A stretch of DNA of 64,000 nucleotides from Butyrivibrio sp. GTDB taxonomy: Bacteria; Bacillota; Clostridia; Lachnospirales; Lachnospiraceae. The notes below the pieces were generated by a model. It ran no database searches, was not told where the DNA came from, and saw only the letters and a program-made list of their open reading frames with translations. This document shows positions 56,513-64,000 of this stretch, piece by piece. Both the position numbers and the translations under genes were made by a program. The first letter of the stretch is position 1; every line of letters begins with the position of its first letter. The stretch covers positions 62,001 through 126,000 of the forward strand of contig NZ_SVFW01000004.1 of assembly GCF_015056685.1 (NCBI RefSeq). The letters run 5' to 3'.

Positions 56513-58297
56513 ATGGCATTTGACGGAATAACTATTGCAAACTTAACTAAAGATTTTAGCGATTACCTGGTTGGTGGTCGTATATATAAGATTGCCCAGA
56601 CAGAAAGCGACGAGCTTTTTATTACTGTAAAACTTTCCTATGAAAATGCGGACAAGTATGGCATAAAGCAAAAAAGGCTGGTATTGTCATCCGACGCTTC
56701 TCTTCCACTTGCTTACATGACAGATGACAATAAGAATTCTCCAATGACAGCTCCGAATTTCTGCATGCTTCTTAGAAAGCACATCCAGAACGGCCGCATT
56801 GTATCAGTAACTCAGCCTGGAGGCCTCGAGAGAGTCATCCGCTTTGAAGTCGAGCATCTGGATGAAATGGGGGATCTTAGGCATAAAGTTCTTTTGATCG
56901 AGATCATGGGAAAATATTCAAATATTATTTTTACCGATGAAAACAACGTGATAATTGATTCAATCAAGCACATTCCTGCATCTGTAAGCTCAGTACGAGA
57001 AGTTCTTCCGGGAAGAGAATATTTTGTCCCTTCACAGGAAAAAATAAATCCTCTTACTACTACGGCTGATGAATTTTCCAGTGCTGTCTTAAGCAAAGGG
57101 ATGCCTATTTTTAAGGCTATCTACTCAAGCTACACAGGTCTTTCACCGATAGTTTCTCAGGAAATCTGCTACAGAGCAGGAATCGATGCCGACAAATCTG
57201 CAATAGTCCTTGATGCAGGTGAAGGAGCCAAGGTTTACAGAGCTTTTGATGATGTGATGGAGCTTGTAAGAACTGGTAGATTTACTCCTTCTATAATCTA
57301 TAATGGCGATATACCAAAGGAATACGCTTCTATCCCACTGACCATATATGAAGCTGAAGATTCTTCATTTAGGACTGCTCCTATTTCTGATATATCTGCA
57401 CTTATCGAACAGTATTATGCTGAGAAAAATGTCTACACCAGGATCAGGCAAAAATCTGTCGATCTCAGGAAAATAGTACAGACTGCTCTTGAAAGAAATG
57501 TAAAAAAACTTGACCTTCAGACAAAGCAGTTAAAAGACAGTGAGAAAAAGGACAAATACAGGATCTACGGCGAGCTTTTGACCGTCTATGGTTATAACGC
57601 AGAGCCAGGTGCTAAAAGCATCACAGTAAACGACTATAACACCGGAGAAGACGTAACTATTACCCTTGATCCTACTCTTACACCAAGTCAGAATGCAAAA
57701 AAATATTTTGATAAATATACCAAGTTAAAGCGCACAGCTGAAGCCATGGACGAGCAGATAAAAGAAGTTTCAGAAGCGGTTGAACAGCTTGAATCAATAG
57801 AAAGTGCTCTGGAAATAGCTCAAAACGAAGCAGACCTTGCCCAGATAAGAAAAGAGCTTGTGGACAGTGGTTATATAAAATCTCACACCACATCCAAAAA
57901 TGGCCGAAAGGAAAAGATAACAAGTAAGCCCTTCCACTATGTAAGCAGCGATGGATTTGATATTTTTGTTGGAAAAAACAACTATCAGAATGATGAACTT
58001 ACCTTTAAGACTGCAAATGGCGGCGACTGGTGGTTCCATGCCAAAAAAATTGCAGGTTCACACGTTGTTCTTATCACCGGTGGAAAAGAAGTTCCTGACA
58101 GAGCCTTTGAAGAAGCAGCTGCTCTTGCTGCATTCTATTCAAAGGGAAAGAACCAGGAAAAAGTAGAAATAGATTATTTAAAGCGAAAGGATGTCAAAAA
58201 ACCCGGCGGAGCAAAGCCCGGATTTGTTGTATATTATACCAACTATTCAATGGCAATTGCCCCTGACATCTCAAATCTCAAGCTTATCAGTGAATGA
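56513..58297 (+). CDS. rqcH: RqcH, ribosome quality-control NFACT protein
   Basis: 594 aa, the usual length. RqcH binds stalled large ribosomal subunits and adds Ala tails that mark the nascent chain for degradation. The NFACT-N domain (1-220) includes ITIANLTKDFSDYLVGGRIYKI and LLRKHIQNGRIVSV, followed by a helix-hairpin-helix and coiled-coil region (about 290-450). The NFACT-R domain (about 475-594) has DGFDIFVGKNNYQNDELTF and WWFHAKKIAGSHVVL. It was formerly named fibronectin-binding protein. ATG preceded by GAGG. Confidence 0.92.
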   Translation: MAFDGITIANLTKDFSDYLVGGRIYKIAQTESDELFITVKLSYENADKYGIKQKRLVLSSDASLPLAYMTDDNKNSPMTAPNFCMLLRKHIQNGRIVSVTQPGGLERVIRFEVEHLDEMGDLRHKVLLIEIMGKYSNIIFTDENNVIIDSIKHIPASVSSVREVLPGREYFVPSQEKINPLTTTADEFSSAVLSKGMPIFKAIYSSYTGLSPIVSQEICYRAGIDADKSAIVLDAGEGAKVYRAFDDVMELVRTGRFTPSIIYNGDIPKEYASIPLTIYEAEDSSFRTAPISDISALIEQYYAEKNVYTRIRQKSVDLRKIVQTALERNVKKLDLQTKQLKDSEKKDKYRIYGELLTVYGYNAEPGAKSITVNDYNTGEDVTITLDPTLTPSQNAKKYFDKYTKLKRTAEAMDEQIKEVSEAVEQLESIESALEIAQNEADLAQIRKELVDSGYIKSHTTSKNGRKEKITSKPFHYVSSDGFDIFVGKNNYQNDELTFKTANGGDWWFHAKKIAGSHVVLITGGKEVPDRAFEEAAALAAFYSKGKNQEKVEIDYLKRKDVKKPGGAKPGFVVYYTNYSMAIAPDISNLKLISE

Positions 58298-58307
58298 TAG
58301 TCAAAAT

Positions 58308-58356
58308 AAAAAATCCCATGCAATAGGCAAATGCCACTTGCATGGGAATTTTTTAT
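58308..58356. terminator. Terminator between rqcH and the secreted-protein gene
   Basis: TCCCATGCAA (58314-58323) and TTGCATGGGA (58338-58347) form a 10-bp stem, with an inner GGCAAATGCC hairpin in the loop, followed by T-rich sequence on the + side. Confidence 0.85.
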
Positions 58357-58386
58357 AATTCATTCTTTATATGAATACTTAAATTA

Positions 58387-60075
58387 TCAGCAGCCAAAGA
58401 GAGAATTAAGATACATGAAACCACAGTATCCGTTTGCATCTACAAGGCTGTTTACATCGTATCCAGCTGGAATTGTTACAGAATAGTTCTCTGCGCCTGT
58501 CTTATCCTTAGGGAATACGATCTGAACTGATACGTCAGGTCTTGTAGCAAGAGCATCTACCATTGCCTTATCAAGGCATGAGCACATAGCTGTCTCAAGA
58601 ATTACTGTAGCATCCTTTGGAGCCTCTGTAACTGTCTTAATGAAAGCATTCTTGTACTCGATAGCTGTAAGGTTGCCAGCAGGAACCTTTACTACCTTTG
58701 TAGCCTGTACAGGAACGTTTGAAGCCTCTTCACCGATGTATGCGCCGAGTACTGTAGGAAGTGCATTTGCACCAGTTGGAGATACTGTAAATTTAGCAAA
58801 AATAAATGGTACTGAAGGAGTTTCAGACTCTGTACGTGGTTCATCGTCACTTACAGTTTCTGTATTCTCAGCAACTACTCTTCCGCCAATAAGATGTGCC
58901 TTGATTGATACACCACCCTTGTTGTTGTTAAGGCGAATTTCATATACACCATTTCCTAAATCAGTAACTGTTACGTTATCACCTGCAGTAACAGAATAAC
59001 CTTCCTGAACTGCAACTTTAATAGCTGAATTTACAGTCATAGTAAGAATACTTGAATCATTATCTACCACTTCCTTATCTGATAATGAAGAGCTCATATA
59101 TGATGTATACCTGTCAGTTGAAATTGACTTGATAATGCTGTTATCTTCTTCCTCATGCTTGATGATATACTGGATATTATTTCTGATATATTCCTCTACA
59201 TCCTTGCTGATATTTTCATCATCAGTCACTACACTTACAAGATTAGTATCATCTGTGATTTCATATACAACGATCTGAGGAAGTTTGTTTATGATCTCAA
59301 GAGAATTATCATCTTTTCCAGGCTTGACTACGATAGCAGCACTCTCATTGGAATCAGAAGTATCTTTAAGGGTACCGAGGATTTCTACCTTTTCACCACT
59401 AATGGGTGATTTTTCATCAATAACAATACCATTATCAGTATATGAAACATCTCCCTCAACAATAACCTTTGAATAGTTATTCATATCAATTCCGGTAGCA
59501 CCAGTGGCATCACCGTAAACTTTAGTAGTAGATTGATCTCTTGCTATAATTGCAGTTTTTTCTGCGGTAACATTTCCCTTGCTGTTATCATCAGAAGGAT
59601 CGCCAACAGTAATAGTAGCATTTACTCCATTTGCTTTAATTCCATTACTATTGGATGTTACATTACCATTAATTGTGACAGAAGAATTTGCATAAGCCTC
59701 AGCAGCGCCACGATTGTCATTTGTTAAATTAGGAGATGATACATCACCATTTACAGTTGCTTCTCCACCATTGAGTGCACCAACAGTTCTCCATTTAGCA
59801 GACTGGTTCTCTACGTTTCCGGTTACATTAACTTCAACGTTCTTACCGTCAGCATAAACGGTAGACCATGCTTCTTCACCGCTGTTAGTTACCACATCCC
59901 CTTCGTAATCAGCTTTTACTTCTTCCTCACCTGTTGTCTGCTTCCAGGTTTCATCAAATCTCTCTGGAACAGATGCCGGATCCCCATCCGCTGCGAATGC
60001 AGTAAGTGATGCGCCAAATACTACAGACATTGCCATAGTAACGGCTGTTAGATTGATTAATGCTTTTTTATACAT
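58387..60075 (-). CDS. Secreted repeat (beta-solenoid-like) protein of unknown function
   Basis: 562 aa. Signal peptide with AFAADG cleavage near residue 29 (LTAVTMAMSVVFGASLTAFA). Residues about 55-280 repeat short V-x-V-x-G-x-V units (VEVNVTGNVEN, ATVNGDVSS, VTINGNVTS, KVIVEGDVSY), as in right-handed beta-solenoids. After a helical middle part comes a region (about 420-562) ending with two Cys pairs, MCSCLDKAM and GYCGFMYLNSLFGC. No LPxTG anchor is seen. It is strongly acidic. GGAGGAG before the ATG. Function unknown; adhesin or surface-layer-like roles are possible. Confidence 0.75.
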   Translation of the reverse strand: MYKKALINLTAVTMAMSVVFGASLTAFAADGDPASVPERFDETWKQTTGEEEVKADYEGDVVTNSGEEAWSTVYADGKNVEVNVTGNVENQSAKWRTVGALNGGEATVNGDVSSPNLTNDNRGAAEAYANSSVTINGNVTSNSNGIKANGVNATITVGDPSDDNSKGNVTAEKTAIIARDQSTTKVYGDATGATGIDMNNYSKVIVEGDVSYTDNGIVIDEKSPISGEKVEILGTLKDTSDSNESAAIVVKPGKDDNSLEIINKLPQIVVYEITDDTNLVSVVTDDENISKDVEEYIRNNIQYIIKHEEEDNSIIKSISTDRYTSYMSSSLSDKEVVDNDSSILTMTVNSAIKVAVQEGYSVTAGDNVTVTDLGNGVYEIRLNNNKGGVSIKAHLIGGRVVAENTETVSDDEPRTESETPSVPFIFAKFTVSPTGANALPTVLGAYIGEEASNVPVQATKVVKVPAGNLTAIEYKNAFIKTVTEAPKDATVILETAMCSCLDKAMVDALATRPDVSVQIVFPKDKTGAENYSVTIPAGYDVNSLVDANGYCGFMYLNSLFGC

Positions 60076-60425
60076 TTTTTCTCCTCCAATTAAAAAAATT
60101 ACAAGAGAAATTATATAAAACCCCGCAAAGCCGCACCATGTCTAAATCGGCAAAATTTTTTCTCGTATTTTCCCAAATTAGTAAATTAAATTACAAATTA
60201 TGTGTCTTTTTTGTGATATCTTTGTTAATTATTAATCTATATTTTTTGTTCAATTTGTGAACTATTGTCATTTTTTCGAAAGGTTTACGTAAAATCCGCA
60301 AAAATAAGGCAATTTTCGATTGTGCATTTTGTTAAATAAATATTTAACAAAAAAACTTCTTGCAATGGATATCTTTCTTTCAATAACCAATACAAGAAGT
60401 TTTGGAAACTAATTATAGTAATCGA
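60076..60425. other. Intergenic region with AT-rich palindrome and terminator
   Basis: No coding potential is visible. Positions 60105-60115 hold a TATAAT-like element in the minus direction upstream of the secreted-protein gene. A 12-bp perfect palindrome TTTTGTTAAATA/TATTTAACAAAA lies at 60327-60352 with a 2-bp centre. The terminator of the M42 gene follows at 60353-60402. Confidence 0.6.
60345..60404 (-). terminator. Terminator of the M42 peptidase gene
   Basis: AAACTTCTTG (60353-60362) and CAAGAAGTTT (60393-60402) form a perfect 10-bp stem around a 30-nt loop with a T-run following in the minus direction. Confidence 0.7.
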
Positions 60426-61472
60426 TCAAAGAGAATACTGAATAAGAAGTCTTAATGTATTCTCTGCTCCATCCCTATGGCTTCTTTCGTATCCATGAGA
60501 TGCATACACTCCGGCGCCAATAAGACCGTGCTTTAAATCATTACCTGAACGAAGGGTTGCTTCTACATCACTACCATAGTGAGGGTAAATGTCTACAGCA
60601 TAATCTGCTCCGCTGTCCATAGCAGCCTTGATAAGTCCCTGAACAATATCATAGCTATAAGGGCCGCCGCTGTCCTTTGCACAGATAGATACCTGCTTCT
60701 CAGTACATGTAAGTCCATCGCCTACGCATCCCATATCTACTGAAATTGCCTCAGTACAGCCCTCAGGAACGCTGCTGCTTCCGCCGTGTCCTACTTCCTC
60801 AAAAACTGTAATATGAGCATAAAGAGCTCTCTTTGGAGTTATCTTATTGTCTTTTATATACTTGGCAAGACCAAAAAGAATTCCAACACTCAGCTTATCA
60901 TCAAGGAACCTTGATTTAATATATCCGGTCTTAGTAACTCTGACATTTGGATCAAAACATACAAAATCACCAACTGAAATACCAAGCTTTTCTGTATCTT
61001 CCTTTGACTTTACATCTTCATCAAGAACAACTTCGCAGCTCTCCCATGATCTCTTTGTGTCATCATAATCACCATTTACATGGATAGATGCGTTATTTAG
61101 CTGGAAAGTACCTTCGTAAATGCCGTCAAACTTAGTGACAATACGAACATTCTCAGTTTCAGCATTATTAGGATTCATTCCGCCAAGATTTGTAAGCTGA
61201 AGTCTTCCATTTGACTTAATAGTAGCGACCATTCCGCCAAGTGTATCAGTATGAGCTTCTAAAAGAAGGCCATTCTTTTTATCCTTTCCTGTAAGATCCA
61301 CTATTACGCCGCCCTTATTAGTAAGTTCAGCCTTAAAACCGAGCTTTTCAAACTCTTTTTTTACCCAGGCTGCAGCATCCTTTGTATATCCTGTTGGAGA
61401 ATCAATGTTCAAAAGATCTGATGTCTCTTTTACAATAAAATCCGTATACTTTTTTAAATTTGCTTTTTTCAT
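60426..61472 (-). CDS. M42-family metallopeptidase (glutamyl aminopeptidase-like)
   Basis: 348 aa from ATG 61472, 7 bp after GGAGGT; an in-frame upstream ATG lacks a site. M42 peptidases are two-metal aminopeptidases with a dodecameric assembly. Metal and catalytic motifs: LLEAHTDTLGGMV (His), FLDDKLSVGI (bridging Asp), FEEVGHGG (Glu pair), DMGC and a C-terminal HYGSDVEA / ASHGYERSH with the last His. Cytosolic. It may have been called endoglucanase M in some annotations; that is a historical error for this family. Confidence 0.9.
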   Translation of the reverse strand: MKKANLKKYTDFIVKETSDLLNIDSPTGYTKDAAAWVKKEFEKLGFKAELTNKGGVIVDLTGKDKKNGLLLEAHTDTLGGMVATIKSNGRLQLTNLGGMNPNNAETENVRIVTKFDGIYEGTFQLNNASIHVNGDYDDTKRSWESCEVVLDEDVKSKEDTEKLGISVGDFVCFDPNVRVTKTGYIKSRFLDDKLSVGILFGLAKYIKDNKITPKRALYAHITVFEEVGHGGSSSVPEGCTEAISVDMGCVGDGLTCTEKQVSICAKDSGGPYSYDIVQGLIKAAMDSGADYAVDIYPHYGSDVEATLRSGNDLKHGLIGAGVYASHGYERSHRDGAENTLRLLIQYSL

Positions 61473-61527
61473 TACGTCTACCTCCATAATGTCATTAAAA
61501 CTTGCATGCAAAATGATATATATCGCA

Positions 61528-63189
61528 TTACAAGAGTTTTATCTTTTTCAAAATACCGGCTATAGATGCCCCCTTAGGGAATCTCTTAATATCATCTTCT
61601 GTTGCTCCGCCGGACTTTATAAGAACCGCGAAATAAACAAAAGCTGCAACAAATACCGCCACAAATGTAGCAAAAAGATTGGCAAAATACTTACTTGAAA
61701 TAATAAAGCCAAATAATAATTCGAACAGCTCATAAACGCCAAAAGCTGCTACTCCCATTACCAGTGCCGAAACAGATGGATACAGGTAAGTCTTTTTAAG
61801 GTCATAATACACAGGCAGATATTTATGCATAAATATATTGTTTAATACACACATCATAAATGAGTAAAGTATTGTCACAATACAAAGAGCAATATCGCCC
61901 AGATCAGTATAGATAAGAAGAATGCTAAGAACCACTGTCTGCAAAATAAGCGCAAATAAGGCATTTAGCACAGGAACATTCACACGTCCAATCCCCTGAA
62001 GAACCGCATTTGTAACTGTAGAGAGCGAATAAAATACTACAGTTATAGCAAGAAATCTAAGAAGCATTGATGCTTCATCAAGCGAAGCCCTCTGAGGGAA
62101 AAGAATCATCATAACAGGTCTTGCCAGGGCAAAAAGCCCAACTGCGCAAGGAATGGAAATCATCAGAATAACTCTTGTCACCCTTGATACAGTACTACCC
62201 GCTCCTTCAGTATCACCTTTTGCAAATGTTGTTGATACTTCAGGAATCATAGCTGAAGCTGCCGCACTTGCAAGAGCAATTGGAAGGTTTGTGATAACCA
62301 TAGCTTTTCTGTTGAATATGCCATACATATACGCAACTGCACTCTCATCCATATTTTTCACATGCATAAGAATTCTGCTAAATAACGTTGAATTTAAGAA
62401 TGTTGAAAGGTTGTAAATGCAAGTGCTTAAGATAAAAGGAGTCACGATCAGAAATATCATTTTGTATATCTCTGAATTGCCCATTTCATCATGAGTATCT
62501 TTTTGAACTCTTTTCTTTATATCAGGTCTATTAACGTTATAAACAAATAGCATGAACAAAAGAGCTATGAGTACTCCTGCTCCTGTTCCAAGCGCACTTC
62601 CTATAGCGCCATATACAGCTCTTTTGGATGGGTCCTCTGCTCCTGCAATGTTTGTAAGGATAATAGCCCCTCCAACACTGACGATGGCATTAAAGATCTG
62701 CTCAAGAAGCTGGGAAACAGAGGTTGGTACCATAGTTCTGTGAGCCTGAAAATAGCCTCGTAAAACTCCCAAAAATCCGAAGAGGAATATTGTAGGAGCA
62801 AAAAATCTAAGGACTGTAGCAGATCTTCCTGCAACCAAAATATCTGCAGCAAAAAACAGCACAAGACTTCCAACGCCGCCAACGATCAAAACATAGATTA
62901 TGGCGCACTTAAAGATCTTATGTGCATTTTTATATTCTTTTACAGCAAGTTTACCTGAAATAATCTTGGACATAGCAGATGGAATGCTATATGAAGATAC
63001 AAGAAGGACTATGGTATACACCGCATAAGCAGCTCCATAATAGCCATTTCCTTCATCGCCAATGATCGCTGCCAGCGGACTACCATATAACAGGCCGATA
63101 ATTCTTGAGATAATGCCTGCGATCGCAAGAATACCAGCCTGTTTTAAAAGATTCTTTTTTGAATTATTATCGTTAATACTACTTTTCAT
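61528..63189 (-). CDS. Multi-spanning lipid/polysaccharide flippase, SpoVB/MurJ-like (MOP superfamily)
   Basis: 553 aa with about 14 hydrophobic spans. NLLKQAGILAIAGIISRIIGLLYGSPLAAIIGDEGNGYYGAAYAVYTIVLLVSSYSIPSAMSK region is split over two spans and typical of the SpoVB-type MOP flippases; PTSVSQLLEQIFNAI and VLQGIGRVNVPVLNALFAL are other family marks. These proteins move lipid-linked cell-wall or polysaccharide precursors across the membrane. It starts 8 bp after glgA without a strong ribosome site, so it is likely translationally coupled to it. Confidence 0.85.
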   Translation of the reverse strand: MKSSINDNNSKKNLLKQAGILAIAGIISRIIGLLYGSPLAAIIGDEGNGYYGAAYAVYTIVLLVSSYSIPSAMSKIISGKLAVKEYKNAHKIFKCAIIYVLIVGGVGSLVLFFAADILVAGRSATVLRFFAPTIFLFGFLGVLRGYFQAHRTMVPTSVSQLLEQIFNAIVSVGGAIILTNIAGAEDPSKRAVYGAIGSALGTGAGVLIALLFMLFVYNVNRPDIKKRVQKDTHDEMGNSEIYKMIFLIVTPFILSTCIYNLSTFLNSTLFSRILMHVKNMDESAVAYMYGIFNRKAMVITNLPIALASAAASAMIPEVSTTFAKGDTEGAGSTVSRVTRVILMISIPCAVGLFALARPVMMILFPQRASLDEASMLLRFLAITVVFYSLSTVTNAVLQGIGRVNVPVLNALFALILQTVVLSILLIYTDLGDIALCIVTILYSFMMCVLNNIFMHKYLPVYYDLKKTYLYPSVSALVMGVAAFGVYELFELLFGFIISSKYFANLFATFVAVFVAAFVYFAVLIKSGGATEDDIKRFPKGASIAGILKKIKLL

Positions 63190-63197
63190 AAATTAGG

Positions 63198-64000
63198 TCA
63201 AGGGCGTAGCCAATCGTACATCTCCTGATATTTTTCTGCGGAAACTTTCCAAGAGAAGTCAACTGCCATCGCACGATCTATCATCTTGTTCCATTCACGC
63301 TTCTGGTCGTAGAATACATGCTCTGCTTCTCTGATGGTACCAAGCATCTCATGAGCATTGTAGTTCAGGAATCCAAATCCTGTACCTGTACTCTCATACT
63401 TGTTGTAAGGTTCAACAGTATCAATAAGGCCACCTGTCTGTCTTACAATCGGTATTGTACCATATCTTAACGCCATAAGCTGAGAAAGTCCACAGGGCTC
63501 AAACAGAGATGGCATCAGGAACACATCTGAAGCCGCATATATCTTGTGAGACATAGGCTCTGAATAATAAATATTTGCAGAAACTTTGTCGTTGTATTTC
63601 CAGTCAAAGTGTCTGAAAGAGTTCTCGTACTGTTCCTGACCTGTACCAAGAACAACAAGCTGAATTGCATCCTGACACAATTCATCAAGAACATAGTTGA
63701 TAAGATCAAAGCCCTTCTGATCAGTAAGTCTTGAAACAATACCGATCATCATGCACTTATCATCTTCCTTAAGGCCAAGCTCTTTCTGCAAAGCGCGCTT
63801 ATTCTTAACCTTTTCCTTGCGGAAATTGATGGCATTGTATTTGTAAGGAATGTACTTATCTGTTGATGGATTAAACTCATCATAGTCGATTCCGTTTACA
63901 ATACCTCTGAGATCTCCGGCTCTTGCACGAAGAAGTCCATCAAGCTCTTCACCATAAAACTGAGTCTTGATCTCTTCTGCATATGCCTTACTAACAGTTG
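63198..64000 (-). CDS. glgA: Glycogen synthase, C-terminal part (cut by window edge)
   Basis: The frame is open on the minus strand to the window end, giving 267 residues. It begins inside the protein (TVSKAYAEEIKTQFYGEELDGLLRAR, split here by GDLRGIVNGIDYDEFNPSTDKYIPY) and ends GQD-like KYQEMYDWLRP. SRLTDQKGFDLI, the ADP-glucose-binding SLFEPCGLSQLMALRYGT and QTGGLIDTV are the GT5 landmarks. It elongates glycogen from ADP-glucose. The full gene (about 480 codons) would start beyond position 64000. Confidence 0.93.
   Translation of the reverse strand, partial: TVSKAYAEEIKTQFYGEELDGLLRARAGDLRGIVNGIDYDEFNPSTDKYIPYKYNAINFRKEKVKNKRALQKELGLKEDDKCMMIGIVSRLTDQKGFDLINYVLDELCQDAIQLVVLGTGQEQYENSFRHFDWKYNDKVSANIYYSEPMSHKIYAASDVFLMPSLFEPCGLSQLMALRYGTIPIVRQTGGLIDTVEPYNKYESTGTGFGFLNYNAHEMLGTIREAEHVFYDQKREWNKMIDRAMAVDFSWKVSAEKYQEMYDWLRP

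Noticed and set aside
1..64000. CRISPR arrays, insertion sequences, rRNA genes and known riboswitches
   Set aside because: No regularly spaced repeats, transposase motifs, rRNA segments or conserved aptamer sequences were found on either strand.

Overview
The window reads as a chromosomal segment of a low-GC Gram-positive anaerobe of the Lachnospiraceae, most like the rumen genera Butyrivibrio or Pseudobutyrivibrio. This is inferred from AT-rich coding DNA, strong GGAGG ribosome sites, CUT1 sugar transporters without a local ATPase, GH43 enzymes, CheW proteins, acetate kinase beside tmcAL, and NHLP/Nif11-type peptide biosynthesis. No rRNA, phage, transposase, integrase or CRISPR array is visible. 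Both ends cut through genes: an AraC-type regulator on the left and glycogen synthase on the right.

Layout. 1-6.3 kb: regulator fragment, ackA, tmcAL, a cyclic-nucleotide-binding-fold protein and two CheW proteins. 6.4-20.2 kb: a pectin and hexuronate region. It holds a sugar isomerase/epimerase, two GH43 glycosidases (one with ankyrin repeats), a rhamnogalacturonan-acetylesterase-like SGNH protein, a CUT1 importer (binding protein and two permeases), uxaA, uxaC and a LacI regulator. The tagaturonate reductase gene uxaB lies 35 kb away (53.9-55.4 kb). All these hexuronate promoters carry copies of a TGTAAGC/GCTTACA palindrome near the start of transcription, so one regulator probably controls them. 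Together UxaC, UxaB and UxaA take D-galacturonate to 2-keto-3-deoxygluconate. 20.2-22.8 kb: a small membrane protein, mnmA, mscL and tRNA-Gly(CCC).

22.8-36.5 kb is the most notable part: one long minus-strand operon for an apparently undescribed RiPP (ribosomally made, post-translationally modified peptide). A promoter at 36.43-36.46 kb drives two precursor peptides that share a Nif11-like leader but have unrelated Cys-containing cores. A hairpin follows, then three radical SAM/SPASM proteins, a Dph6-like ATP-pyrophosphatase, an E. coli-type YcaO protein, a B12-binding-type radical SAM protein, a very short membrane-fusion-like protein, a C39-peptidase ABC exporter and a second ABC exporter. 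Many of these genes overlap by one to four bases. The combination of YcaO, a Dph6-like amidoligase fold and four radical SAM enzymes matches no RiPP class I know.

36.5-50 kb: a protein made of two fused MacB-type permeases, then a tightly packed operon under a YtrA-type GntR regulator. That operon mixes an ABC-2 exporter, a CUT1 import pair, a HlyD adaptor, a MacB-like membrane protein and a large solute-binding lipoprotein. 50-64 kb: a GIY-YIG protein, an orphan small protein with a double-glycine leader-like start, an APC permease, an ABC-F ATPase, uxaB, an alpha/beta hydrolase, rqcH, a secreted repeat protein, an M42 peptidase, a lipid-flippase-like protein and glgA.
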